Positions 16,205-24,751 of a stretch of DNA of 50,475 nucleotides are shown here, piece by piece. Source of the DNA: Bradyrhizobium iriomotense (GTDB taxonomy: Bacteria; Pseudomonadota; Alphaproteobacteria; Rhizobiales; Xanthobacteraceae); NCBI RefSeq assembly GCF_018130765.1, contig NZ_JAFCJZ010000037.1, forward strand, positions 1-50,475. Reading direction: 5' to 3'. Position numbers and translations under genes: made by a program. The stretch's first letter is position 1. Every line of letters begins with the position of its first letter. The notes beneath the pieces were generated by a model, which saw only the letters and a program-made list of their open reading frames with translations, was not told the DNA's origin and made no database searches.

Positions 16205-16488
16205 GGCTCAAGGCAGGTGGTGAAGCCGGCGGAAGCCTCAGCTCCTACCTCATCCCCGTTAACCGTCCGTCAACCAGTGCGGCCGAGCGGCGCTGGCGCA
16301 CCCCTCCATCTTTCCGCAAGCTCAATGCCGTCGACTTAACGTTACTTGACGAAACCGGCGGCGCGCAGATCTCGCCCGCAATGATTTGCCGACAATGCGA
16401 GTATCATCCGCCGCGAGTTTTCGATCGCTGGTCCTGCCAGCGCGCCAGATGCGCCCCGGTTAATAGATCATTAAGAACGAGCCGCCGC
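16205..16488. other. Divergent control region of the polysaccharide genes
   Basis: This 284-bp gap between the divergent ligase and GT2 genes is clearly richer in A and T than the genes and has several TTAA tetramers, including the exact TTAA-N7-TTAA box at 16460. I see no additional gene with family support, although a GT2 reading frame stays open through much of it. Confidence 0.5.
16460..16474. promoter_or_regulatory. Exact CtrA-type box TTAA-N7-TTAA
   Basis: TTAA-TAGATCA-TTAA matches the full CtrA consensus of alphaproteobacteria. It lies just upstream of the probable GT2 start (16489) and 256 bp upstream of the divergent ligase. A second, weaker match (TTAA-N7-TGAC) is at 16336-16350. 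Binding is inferred. Confidence 0.4.
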
Positions 16489-17475
16489 TTGATCACCGCA
16501 GAAGACGTTCTCGAATTGCCGGCCTCCTCTCGCGTCGCGACGCCGGCGCGTCTGCCGCTGCAGGTCGGCTCGACCATTTCGGTGTCCGTCGTCATTCCCG
16601 CCAAGAACGTTGCGGCCTATGTCGGCGAAACCCTCGCCAGCGCGCTGGCGCAGGGCGAGGTGAGCGAAGTGATCGTCGTGGACGACGGCTCGACCGACGA
16701 CACCATCGCGATCGTCCGCGCCGTTCGCGACCCGCGGCTGCGCCTGATGAGCAACGACTCCGCCGGCGTGTCGGCGGCGCGCAATCTCGGCGCACAGCAT
16801 GCGAGCGGCGAGTGGTTGCTCTTCCTCGATGCCGACGACCGCCTGCGCGCCGGCGCGGTGGCGGCACTGCTCGCAACGGCGCGCGATGCTCCGCGCGCGG
16901 TCCTCGTATACGGCGACTACAACACGATCGACAGCGAGGGACGGCAGATCGGCCGGCGCGACCTGCTGAAGGGACGCCGCAAGCCCTCCGGCGACGTGCT
17001 GGCGCGACTTGCGGCCGGTAATTTCATTGTCAATGGCGGTATCGCGCTCGCCCGTGCCGAGGCCTTCCGCGCCATCGGGGGCTTCGACACAGCGCTCAGA
17101 TATTGCGAGGACTGGCATTGCTGGTGCCGCCTTGCCGCAATCGGCGAGTTCGAGTTCGCACCGAAGCTGCTGCTCGACTACCGCCTGCACACCGCCAACA
17201 CCATGAATGCGGCGGTGCGGACGCCGAAGGATTTCTTTCCCGCGATCGCGCGTGTCTTCGACGACGGTCTGATCCTGGCGAGATTGCCCGAAGGCACGGC
17301 AGCCGGGCTGCGCCTTGCCGCGGAGATTCATCTCGTCACCTATTCGGCGATGCAAGCGGTTCGCTTCGGCAGATATCGCGACGCCCTTGGCTATCTCGCG
17401 ATGGTTGGCCGGCGCTCGCTCAAGGCGCTGCCGCGCGCCGCGGCCAGGACAGCTCTCGCCCGCTTCGGCATCTAA
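16489..17475 (+). CDS. GT2-family glycosyltransferase
   Basis: A GT-A-fold family 2 glycosyltransferase of about 328 residues. The nucleotide-sugar-binding start is VSVVIPAKNVAAYVGETL, the first acidic pair is in VVDDGSTDDT, the DxD motif is in FLDADDRLRAG, and the catalytic region ends in CEDWHCWCRL. A C-terminal tail of about 100 residues has no membrane span. The start is uncertain: the frame is open to an ATG at 16162, but the region before 16489 is promoter-like, so the TTG at 16489 is the working choice; an ATG at 16381 is an alternative. It converges with the next GT2 gene, with 15 bp between stops. The sugar donor is unknown. Confidence 0.8.
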   Translation: MITAEDVLELPASSRVATPARLPLQVGSTISVSVVIPAKNVAAYVGETLASALAQGEVSEVIVVDDGSTDDTIAIVRAVRDPRLRLMSNDSAGVSAARNLGAQHASGEWLLFLDADDRLRAGAVAALLATARDAPRAVLVYGDYNTIDSEGRQIGRRDLLKGRRKPSGDVLARLAAGNFIVNGGIALARAEAFRAIGGFDTALRYCEDWHCWCRLAAIGEFEFAPKLLLDYRLHTANTMNAAVRTPKDFFPAIARVFDDGLILARLPEGTAAGLRLAAEIHLVTYSAMQAVRFGRYRDALGYLAMVGRRSLKALPRAAARTALARFGI

Positions 17476-17490
17476 CTCTTCCCTGCAGCG

Positions 17491-18519
17491 TCAGGATACG
17501 ATCTTCGAGGCCTCGTAGGGCTTCGGGTCGAAGCCGAAGGCCGCGAGCGCAGAACCGAACGCCACCATCATCGGGTGCATGGCGACGACCGCCTTCGACG
17601 TCGCCAGCAGACGCGCCGTACGCAGCAGCGACAGCGGCAGGCGGCCGAGCATCTGCGCAAACACACGCACCCGCGCCGCCACGCTCTGCGCGGCCTTGTA
17701 CTGCACGCGATAATTGATCGCGCCGATGCGCAGGCCCCGCTTGGCGATCCAACTGAAGCTGGTGCGGCTCTGCGGCACGGTCTCGGTGATGACCGCCTCC
17801 GCCGTCCAATGAAACAGCATGCCGGCGTCGCGGCACCGCACGAAGAAATCGCAATCGCCGCCGCCGAGAAAGTTGAAGCGCAGATCGAACGCAGGCTTGT
17901 CGAACCGCTCGAACGCCGCACGCGTGATCAGGCAATTGCCGCAGCCATAGATCAGCGGCACTGCGCCGCTGTAATCATAGGCCGGGCAGAAGGCGGGATG
18001 ACGCGCAAGCCACGGCTTGCTGTCGTCGTCGAAGACCGGCAACACCGGGCCGCCGACGATTTCGGCGCCGGTCGCCTCCGCGGTGCGGACCATCAACTCG
18101 AGCCAGTCGCTTGATGCGATCTCGTCGTCGTCGATCATCAGGAAGCGGGTCGCGGCGGGAAACAGCGCCTGGGCCGTCTCGAACGCGGCGTTGATCGCCT
18201 GGCAATTGCCCTGCCGCTGCTCGACGAGGCAGATGCCCTGCAGCCTGCCGTCGGCGAGATATTCAGCGGCGACCGGCGCGCTCTCGCGCTTTGCCGCGTC
18301 GTTCTCGACCATCACGACGGCAAACGAACGCGGGGTACGCTGGTTCACGAGCGAGTCCAGCGTCAGCCGCAGATGCTGCGGGCGGCGGAAGCAGGGGATG
18401 CAGACGACGATGCCGACCGACAGGTCGATGACGCGGGAGCTCGCCGCGATCTCCCGATTGGGATCGCGCACGGCATCCGATATCCGGTTGGCGGAAAGGT
18501 CTGTCGGGATCAGCGTCAT
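17491..18519 (-). CDS. GT2-family glycosyltransferase
   Basis: A 342-residue family 2 glycosyltransferase. The fold starts at VGIVVCIPCFRRPQHL near residue 35, the metal-binding acidic motif is FLMIDDDEIAS near 130, and the acceptor region includes YGCGNCLITRAAFERF and FLGGGDCDFFVRC near 195-225. A hydrophobic C-terminal part (about 270-330) could associate with the membrane but is not a clear span. The ATG at 18519 is natural. It is the only gene in this part of the locus between two plus-strand genes and seems to have its own promoter in the 395-bp gap upstream. The donor and acceptor are unknown. Confidence 0.87.
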   Translation of the reverse strand: MTLIPTDLSANRISDAVRDPNREIAASSRVIDLSVGIVVCIPCFRRPQHLRLTLDSLVNQRTPRSFAVVMVENDAAKRESAPVAAEYLADGRLQGICLVEQRQGNCQAINAAFETAQALFPAATRFLMIDDDEIASSDWLELMVRTAEATGAEIVGGPVLPVFDDDSKPWLARHPAFCPAYDYSGAVPLIYGCGNCLITRAAFERFDKPAFDLRFNFLGGGDCDFFVRCRDAGMLFHWTAEAVITETVPQSRTSFSWIAKRGLRIGAINYRVQYKAAQSVAARVRVFAQMLGRLPLSLLRTARLLATSKAVVAMHPMMVAFGSALAAFGFDPKPYEASKIVS

Positions 18520-18914
18520 GACGTTCTAGATGTCCGAGATTTATTGAAAAAGCCCTGCATCAACCGCGCGGATCAGCGTTGTTCTGTGACGGCACATCAC
18601 CGCGGGACAGATGCGTCCCAAAATGAACGACCGGCCTCGAAGCGGAGGATGGCAACAAGTCGCCGATCGGCTCGCATACATGCACTTAACCGCTTTCGCG
18701 CGTTTCTCCTGCAAATCCTCGCGAGCATGATAGTGCAATTCGCAGTCCACTACGCTGCGAGCGGGCCAACATGGACAATGCCGTAGTTAACGCCCATCCG
18801 CATTAACCCGACCGTAAGCACCACGACCGGTGAAACGGCGCGGCATCGGATTTGCTCTTCGGGCATGCGAGTTTTTTCCTGTAAATTTGAATAGAACAAG
18901 CGCGGTCAGAGAAA
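18520..18914. other. Intergenic region with divergent promoters
   Basis: This 395-bp AT-richer region separates the divergent GT2 and methyltransferase genes. I see no supported gene in it. It contains the inverted repeat GGGAC-AGATGC-GTCCC (18604-18619), a CtrA-like half-conserved box at 18803 and an AT-rich stretch just before 18915. It should hold promoters in both directions. Confidence 0.5.
18803..18817 (+). promoter_or_regulatory. CtrA-like box (TTAA-N7-GTAA)
   Basis: TTAA-CCCGACC-GTAA differs from the CtrA consensus by one base and lies about 100 bp upstream of the methyltransferase gene. It is weak on its own and is noted because similar boxes occur before neighbouring polysaccharide genes. 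Confidence 0.25.
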
Positions 18915-19715
18915 ATGAACAAGCCAGCCACGATCGATTTCACGACAGCCACGGCGATCAACATCCCCACTTCGGTTGCTCCCGTTCAGGCGCTGCATGA
19001 TCTGGTCCCCGGCGAAGCCCGCGACAGCCTGCTCGCCGTTCACGAATTGCTGCGTCGCGAGCTGCCGCAGGGCCGGCTCGCCATCTATGAAGCCGGCGGC
19101 GGCTCGTGCAGCGTCCTTCCTCCGGAATTGCTGAGCCGCAGCAAGGTCACCGTCGTCGATATCGACGAGGACCAGGTCCGCAACAACACCTACGCCGACG
19201 AGGCCATCCTCGGCGACGTGCAGACCTACAGCTTTGGGCGCGAAACCTTCGATCTCGTGATCTGCTACAACGTGATCGAACACCTGCCCCATGTCGACGC
19301 GGCACTCCTGAACTTCCGCGATGCGCTCAAGCGCGGCGGGATGATCCTGATCGGCGCGCCCAATCCGCGCTCGCTGTCCGGCGTCGTCACCAAATATTCG
19401 CCGCACTGGTTCCACGTCTGGTTCTACCGGCACATCCGCGGCATCAAGGATGCCGGCCTGCCTGGCGAGCCGCCCTTCCCCACCTTCTTCCATCCCCTGG
19501 TGACGCTGCCGCGGCTCGAAGCATTCGCGGCCGCCAATGGCCTCGAGATGATCTATCGCCGCGAGGTCGAGAGTCCGCGCTATCCCGAGATGCGCCGGCG
19601 CAAGCCGCTGTTCGCGGCGCTCGTCGATGCCGGCGCCACCGTGCTCAACGCCGTGCTCCCGCGCGGCACCGACGTCCGCCGCGGCGATTATCACGTGATC
19701 CTGCGGAAAAGCTGA
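18915..19715 (+). CDS. Class I SAM-dependent methyltransferase
   Basis: A 266-residue methyltransferase. Motif I is IYEAGGGSCSVLP near residue 57, the ribose-binding acidic residue is in VTVVDIDEDQVRNN near 80, and motif IV-like FDLVICYNVIEHLPHVDAAL, near 112, is typical of Methyltransf_11/UbiE-like small-molecule enzymes. The downstream segment HWFHVWFYRHIRG resembles methyltransferases of glycan loci. The start at 18915 has AGAGAAA upstream. It stands alone on the plus strand with 279 bp before the Wzz-like gene. It could methylate a sugar or lipid-linked intermediate; this is inferred from its neighbours. Confidence 0.83.
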   Translation: MNKPATIDFTTATAINIPTSVAPVQALHDLVPGEARDSLLAVHELLRRELPQGRLAIYEAGGGSCSVLPPELLSRSKVTVVDIDEDQVRNNTYADEAILGDVQTYSFGRETFDLVICYNVIEHLPHVDAALLNFRDALKRGGMILIGAPNPRSLSGVVTKYSPHWFHVWFYRHIRGIKDAGLPGEPPFPTFFHPLVTLPRLEAFAAANGLEMIYRREVESPRYPEMRRRKPLFAALVDAGATVLNAVLPRGTDVRRGDYHVILRKS

Positions 19716-19775
19716 CGACCATGCGCGCGCAGTGCATCGCGGGCAACGCGCAGTCTTGCGGCCTCGTTGCGCGCG

Positions 19776-19790
19776 GTAACGAACCGTTAA
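19776..19790 (-). promoter_or_regulatory. CtrA-like box (TTAA-N7-TTAC on the minus strand)
   Basis: GTAA-CGAACCG-TTAA on the plus strand is one base from the CtrA consensus and overlaps the inverted repeat TAACG-aac-CGTTA (19777-19789). It lies about 205 bp upstream of the Wzz-like operon. A further half-site ATGGTTAA stands near 19888. Function is inferred only. Confidence 0.25.
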
Positions 19791-19994
19791 TCTCTAGGGG
19801 ACCTCGGCGTCACTGCAACGCGTCAAACGGCGGCATGCGCTTAAACGCTTTGTTTGCCATTTCGGTGAATAGTCCCTCAATGAGTATGGTTAATTTTCCC
19901 TGTTGCGTTGATTGGGCACCTATATCCCGGGTGCGTGGCGTAAAGCGAAGAGTAACCCCTCAGCCCGCGGCCGTTGGAATGAAAGCTGGGGACC

Positions 19995-22367
19995 ATGCTG
20001 GACTATAACCAGCCGATCGATCGGGCCCGACCGGAGGCCCCGCAGCAGCGGCCCCAGGCCGGCTTCAACGTGCTGGAGCTGGTCAACCTGCTTTGGCGGC
20101 GCAAGATCGCAATTGCGGCCGCCGCCCTGCTCGGCGCGACGCTCGCGGTCACGGTCGGCAAGAGCCTGACGCCCCGCTACACCGCCACCGCCCAGCTCTA
20201 TGTCGACCCGCGCGAACTCCAGCTCGTCGATCGCGAGCTCACGCCCCGCGCGCAGGATGTCTCCGGCATGTCCATGGTCGTGGAGAGCCAGGCGCGCCTG
20301 ATCACCTCCAACAGCGTACTGCTCCAGGTGATCCAGCAGGCGGGTCTCGACAAGGATCCCGAATTCGGCGGCGGCGACGGCAAGAGCCTGATGTCGTCGC
20401 TGCTCGGCCTCGTCGGCCTCCAGCCCCGCGCCCCCTCCGCGGCGGAAACGAAGGAAGTGCAGCTTGCAGCGCTCGACGCGCTGAACCGACACATCACCAT
20501 TCGCAAGACCGAGAAGAGCTTCATCGTCGACATCGAGGTGTGGTCGACCGATCCGGCGAAGGCGGCGATGCTCGCCAACACGCTGACCAACGCCTACCTC
20601 ACGGAGTCCCGCAACTCGCAGGCCTCGGCGGCACGCCGCGCCACCAGCGACCTCTCCGGCCGCCTGAAGGAGCTGCGCGAGCGGCTGCGCAATGCCGAAA
20701 CCGCGCTTGCGACCTACAAGGCGCAGAACAATTTCGTCGGCACCCAGGACTCGCTGATCTCTGACCAGCAGCTCTCCGCCAGCAACCAGCGGCTTTCCGC
20801 AGCCCGCGCGGCGACGATGGATGCGCAGGCCCGGCTCGACCAGATCGAGGCGAGCCGTCGCACAGCGGCCGATGCCGGCGCGATTCCCGAAGCGCTGCAA
20901 TCGCCGACCATCGCCAATCTGCGCGCACAATATGCCGAGGCCCGCAAGAAATATGCGGAGCAGGCCGGCGAGCTCGGCCCGCGCCATCCGGCGCTGCGCC
21001 AGACCGAGAAGCAGGTCGAGGATCTCAAGCGCACCATCAGCGAGGAGATCGATCGCTTCGCCCAGTCGGCCAAGAACGATCTGACGCGGGCTCGCGACTA
21101 CGAGGCATCGCTGAACCGGGCCCTGGAAGCGCAGAAGCGGCAGAGCGTGCAGCTCAGCCAGGCCGCCGTGCGCCTGCGCGAGCTCGAGCGCGAGGCCGAT
21201 GCCAGCCGCGACGTCTACCAATCCTTCCTCAAGCGCTCGCGCGAGACCGAGGAGCAGGAGACGCTGAACACGTCGGCCGCCCGCGTCATCGGCGAGGCCA
21301 CCGTGCCGCAGCGGCGTTCGTTCCCGCCGGCCATGAGCCTGTTCGCCATGATCGGCTTCATCTTCGGTGCCATCGCTGCATCGGGCTGGTTCGCCGCAGC
21401 CGAGCTGCTGTTCGCCGGCGCGACCGCACCAGCGCCGACGCCGGCCCGTCCCCAGCGCACGCCGGCCCCGGATGCTGCGCGAGCGCCGCAGGTGGCGCGA
21501 ACTCCAGAAACCGCACAGCCGCAGCAGGTCTCGCGAGCGCCGGAGGTCGCGCAGGCTCCGCCGGAAGTGGCCGCGCCACCGCTGCAACCTTCCATGGCCG
21601 ACAAACCCCTGATCGAAAAGCCGCTGATCGCGCGCCTCCAGGAAGCCGACGTCATCCACACGCTCGGCGCCATTCTCGCCACCGGCGGCGGCGTCGACCT
21701 GACACGGCTGGGCTGGCCGACCCTGCGTCCCGGCTTCCCCCTGACGAGCCTGCTCAATGCCTGGCGCGACATGCGCGCGGCGGTGACCCGGCGCGCCGGC
21801 GGCAAGGCGCTGCCGGTCGTCGCGCTGCTTGGGACCGGCGAGTCCACCGGACGCAGCGTGACCGCGCTGAATTTCGCGCTCGCAGCCGCGCGCGACGGCG
21901 CCCGCGTGCTGATGATCGACGCCGATCATCTGGCGCATTCGCTCTCGAACAAGGTCAACCGTAACGGCAAGAGCGAGCCGAGCAGGCTCGGTTGGCTCTC
22001 GAACGGCAGCAAGGCCGCGCGCGAGATCAAGACGGTGAACGGCATCTCGGTGCTGCCCGCCGCCGAAGGCGATTCCGGCAAGGCGACCGAGGCCATCCGC
22101 AAGGCGATCGCGCAGGCGCGCTCCGCCGGCGGCTATGACCTCGTGATCCTCGACGGCCCCGCAATGCCGCTCGCGGCCGGCCCCCGCAAGCTGCTCGATG
22201 AGGTCGATGCGCTGGTGGCGGTGCTGCCGACCAGCATGGACATCAATGACAGCCTGGAAGAGATCCTGAGCACGCTCGGCCGCGCCGAGCGCAAGCTCGT
22301 CGGCGTCGTGCTCGACGAGCTCACCCCCTCAACCCAAGCGCGCCAGCGAGGCAGACAATATGCTTGA
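19995..22367 (+). CDS. Wzz/ExoP-like polysaccharide chain-length protein with degenerate BY-kinase domain
   Basis: A 790-residue polysaccharide co-polymerase. It has an N-terminal Wzz domain with a first membrane span near residues 35-57, a long periplasmic coiled-coil region (about 190-420), a second span near 445-470, a Pro/Ala-rich cytoplasmic linker (about 475-535) and a C-terminal P-loop domain. The Walker A region reads LLGTGESTGRS, with Arg where the BY-kinase lysine is expected; Walker A' (VLMIDADH) and Walker B (LVILDGPAMP) remain. The C-terminus has a single Tyr rather than the usual tyrosine cluster. It may therefore control chain length without autophosphorylating. Its stop overlaps the start of the next gene by 8 bp, showing translational coupling. 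Confidence 0.88.
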   Translation: MLDYNQPIDRARPEAPQQRPQAGFNVLELVNLLWRRKIAIAAAALLGATLAVTVGKSLTPRYTATAQLYVDPRELQLVDRELTPRAQDVSGMSMVVESQARLITSNSVLLQVIQQAGLDKDPEFGGGDGKSLMSSLLGLVGLQPRAPSAAETKEVQLAALDALNRHITIRKTEKSFIVDIEVWSTDPAKAAMLANTLTNAYLTESRNSQASAARRATSDLSGRLKELRERLRNAETALATYKAQNNFVGTQDSLISDQQLSASNQRLSAARAATMDAQARLDQIEASRRTAADAGAIPEALQSPTIANLRAQYAEARKKYAEQAGELGPRHPALRQTEKQVEDLKRTISEEIDRFAQSAKNDLTRARDYEASLNRALEAQKRQSVQLSQAAVRLRELEREADASRDVYQSFLKRSRETEEQETLNTSAARVIGEATVPQRRSFPPAMSLFAMIGFIFGAIAASGWFAAAELLFAGATAPAPTPARPQRTPAPDAARAPQVARTPETAQPQQVSRAPEVAQAPPEVAAPPLQPSMADKPLIEKPLIARLQEADVIHTLGAILATGGGVDLTRLGWPTLRPGFPLTSLLNAWRDMRAAVTRRAGGKALPVVALLGTGESTGRSVTALNFALAAARDGARVLMIDADHLAHSLSNKVNRNGKSEPSRLGWLSNGSKAAREIKTVNGISVLPAAEGDSGKATEAIRKAIAQARSAGGYDLVILDGPAMPLAAGPRKLLDEVDALVAVLPTSMDINDSLEEILSTLGRAERKLVGVVLDELTPSTQARQRGRQYA

Positions 22368-23166
22368 GCGCCGCGTCAACCTGGACGGTCGGGCCGCGAC
22401 CGCCGACGTGCCACGGACCACCGTCGGCGGCCTTCGCATGGCCGCGCTGGACATGGAAGCGACCGCCGATTTCATGATCGCGGCGACCGATCCCGGCAAT
22501 CGCATCGGCCGTCCGCTGCATCTGACCTCGGCCAATGGCGAGGTGCTGGCGCGCTGCGCGACCGAGCCCGAGACCGACCGCCTGTTCCGCGGCGCCGATC
22601 TCATCAATGCCGACGGCCAGCCGCTGGTGGCGGCCTCGAAACTGCAATCCTGGTTCCCGCTGCCCGAGCGCGTCGCGACCACGGACCTGTTCCACATCGT
22701 CGCGCGCAAGGCCGAAGCGGTCGGCCGCACCTTCTACATGTTCGGCGCCAACGAGGCCGAGAACGCCGCGGCGGTCGCCAACGTCCGCAATCTCTATCCG
22801 AACCTGAAGATCGTCGGGCACAGCCACGGCTATCTGCGCGGCGAAGCCCTGCGCGCGAAAGTCGAGGAGATCAACGCGCTCGCCCCCGATTACCTCTGGG
22901 TCGCGCTCGGCGTGCCCAGCGAGCAGGCATTCGTCGAGGAATTCACGCCGCTGCTCACCAATGTCGGCGTCATCAAGACATCCGGCGGCCTGTTCAACTT
23001 CTTGTCGGGCAGCCGGTCCCGCGCGCCGCAATGGATGCAGAAATTCGGACTCGAATGGGCCTGGCGCACATGGCTCGAGCCACGCCGCCTGTTCTGGCGC
23101 TATTTGACCACCAACCCCCGCGCGCTCTATCTTCTCTTCAGCCGCAAACGGCCCTTCAATCGCTGA
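22360..23166 (+). CDS. WecG/TagA/CpsF-family glycosyltransferase (GT26)
   Basis: A 268-residue GT26 enzyme, the family that transfers N-acetylmannosamine-type or glucosyl residues onto undecaprenyl-linked acceptors. Family segments are LTSANGEVLARC near residue 54, the acceptor/donor loop ADLINADGQPLV near 80, FYMFGANEAENAAAV near 125 and LWVALGVPSEQAFVEEF near 185. Some canonical residues are changed: the usual GxPKQE motif reads GVPSEQ. The C-terminus is basic and amphipathic, as expected for membrane association. The start overlaps the upstream wzz-like stop by 8 bp, and galE follows 19 bp downstream, so the three genes form one operon. Confidence 0.87.
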   Translation: MLERRVNLDGRAATADVPRTTVGGLRMAALDMEATADFMIAATDPGNRIGRPLHLTSANGEVLARCATEPETDRLFRGADLINADGQPLVAASKLQSWFPLPERVATTDLFHIVARKAEAVGRTFYMFGANEAENAAAVANVRNLYPNLKIVGHSHGYLRGEALRAKVEEINALAPDYLWVALGVPSEQAFVEEFTPLLTNVGVIKTSGGLFNFLSGSRSRAPQWMQKFGLEWAWRTWLEPRRLFWRYLTTNPRALYLLFSRKRPFNR

Positions 23167-23185
23167 GAGAAGAGCAGCATTCAAC

Positions 23186-24178
23186 ATGACCGATCGACCG
23201 ACTGTCCTCGTCACAGGAGGCGCAGGCTATATTGGCTCGCATGCCTGCCGCGCACTGACCGCCGCCGGCTATCAGCCCGTCGTTTATGACAATCTCTCGA
23301 CAGGTCACCGCAGTTTCGTCGCCGGTCCGCTCGTGACGGGCGATCTGCTCGACGGCGCGGCGCTGGCGCGCGCCTTCGCCGAACACAAGGTCACGGCGGT
23401 GATGCATTTCGCGGCCGCCAGCCTCGTCGGCGAATCCATGACCGACCCGCAGAAATATTACATCAACAACGTGCAGGGCACGTTGTCGCTGTTGCAGGCG
23501 ATGCGCAACGCCGGCTGCCGTCGCATCGTGTTCTCCTCGACCGGCGCCGTTTACGGCAATGCCGATTCCAAGGAGCTGCCGGAAGACTTCCCCTGCGCGC
23601 CGATCAACCCCTACGGCGCATCGAAATGGATGATCGAGCGCATGCTCGCCGATTATCGCTCGGCCTACGGCTTCGGTGCATTCTGCCTGCGCTATTTCAA
23701 CGCCAGCGGTGCCGATCCCGCCGGCGGCATCGGCGAGCTGCGCGACAACGAGACCCATCTCATTCCGCGCGCCATGATGGCGCTGCAGGGCCATGTCGAC
23801 TTCGCCGTGTTCGGCGACGATTACGACACGCCCGATGGCACCGCGATCCGCGACTACATCCATGTCACCGACCTTGCCGCCGCGCATGTCGCGGCACTGA
23901 GGCTTCTGGAACAGGGCCATGCCGGCGGCAGCTTCAACCTCGGCACCGGCGCGGGCTTCTCGGTGCGCCAGATCCTCGACGCCATCAGGCAGGAGACCGG
24001 GCGCGAGGTGCCGCACACCGTCAAGCCGCGCCGCGCCGGCGATCCCACTTACCTGGTCGCCGATCCCTCGGCCGCGCGAAAAGTTCTGAACTTCGTGCCG
24101 CGTCACTCCGACCTGCCCACGGTCATCCGCACCGCCTGGGCCTGGCACCAGAAGGCCCATCCGCTCTGGGCACGTTAA
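23186..24178 (+). CDS. galE: UDP-glucose 4-epimerase
   Basis: A 330-residue extended SDR that interconverts UDP-glucose and UDP-galactose, supplying UDP-galactose for glycan assembly. The NAD motif is TGGAGYIGSHA at residues 10-20; the catalytic Ser lies in FSSTGAVYG near 115 and the YxxxK pair in YGASK near 138. RYFNASGAD and DGTAIRDYIHVTDLA are diagnostic of GalE. Length is normal. It is the last gene of the wzz-GT26-galE operon and is followed by a clear intrinsic terminator at 24243. Confidence 0.95.
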   Translation: MTDRPTVLVTGGAGYIGSHACRALTAAGYQPVVYDNLSTGHRSFVAGPLVTGDLLDGAALARAFAEHKVTAVMHFAAASLVGESMTDPQKYYINNVQGTLSLLQAMRNAGCRRIVFSSTGAVYGNADSKELPEDFPCAPINPYGASKWMIERMLADYRSAYGFGAFCLRYFNASGADPAGGIGELRDNETHLIPRAMMALQGHVDFAVFGDDYDTPDGTAIRDYIHVTDLAAAHVAALRLLEQGHAGGSFNLGTGAGFSVRQILDAIRQETGREVPHTVKPRRAGDPTYLVADPSAARKVLNFVPRHSDLPTVIRTAWAWHQKAHPLWAR

Positions 24179-24242
24179 GCAACCGTAACATCCGTGCCTT
24201 GCCTGCCGTGCCTCCAAGCGGCTAGAATGGAGGCTCGCTGCC

Positions 24243-24274
24243 GCCGTTGGCGTATCGCCGACGGCCGCATTTTT
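24243..24274 (+). terminator. Rho-independent terminator of the wzz-GT26-galE operon
   Basis: A 10-bp stem, GCCGTTGGCG with CGCCGACGGC around the loop TAT (24243-24265), is followed by CGCATTTTTG. The GC-rich stem and T-run 64 bp after the galE stop make a textbook intrinsic terminator. Confidence 0.85.
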
Positions 24275-24409
24275 GGGCATCACCGACGATGAGGTCGGGA
24301 TGCATGGCTCCCGCCTGTTGCGCGAGCCGATTTTTCCTGATGTCAGGACCACAATCGAATCTGCGTGACGGCCTGTCATCGGGCGCGGATTCAAAGGAGT
24401 ATCGACCGC

Positions 24410-24751
24410 ATGCATCAGGCTGCACGCCTGGAGTTCGAGCGTGTGATGGATGAGTTCGTCCGCTGGCACGTCGTGCCCGAGGACGAGCGCTCGCCCGCGC
24501 CTGCCTGGTGGTGGGGGCCCGCGATGGCGGTGGTCGACGATCAGGAGCCGATGAGCAGCACATGGTGCGCCGAGCTCGGCTTGCACGAGGGTACGAGCTT
24601 CGCCGACGGCGCGCGCACGATTCTGGCGCTGTTCGTCGAGCAGACGTCGCTGACGGGGCCGCAGGATTTTCCGAGCATCGCCGAGGGCGCCGATCATGAC
24701 GTCCGCGAGCTGCACCCGCAGCCGTCAGACGACAGCGCGTTTCAGCCGTAG
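24410..24751 (+). CDS. Hypothetical acidic protein
   Basis: A 113-residue protein with an acidic C-terminal half and the unusual aromatic cluster PAWWWGPAM near residue 33. It has no signal peptide and no membrane span. The ATG at 24410 is preceded by AAAGGAGT, a strong ribosome-binding site, which favours it over upstream starts. It follows the galE terminator, so it is transcribed separately. Its last 27 bases overlap the 3' end of the oppositely oriented GGDEF-EAL gene. I do not recognise the family. Confidence 0.6.
   Translation: MHQAARLEFERVMDEFVRWHVVPEDERSPAPAWWWGPAMAVVDDQEPMSSTWCAELGLHEGTSFADGARTILALFVEQTSLTGPQDFPSIAEGADHDVRELHPQPSDDSAFQP

Noticed and set aside
19920..21938. A 672-codon open frame antisense to the Wzz-like gene
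   Set aside because: Its composition is that of a GC-rich shadow frame, with no domain, and the opposite frame encodes a recognisable Wzz protein.
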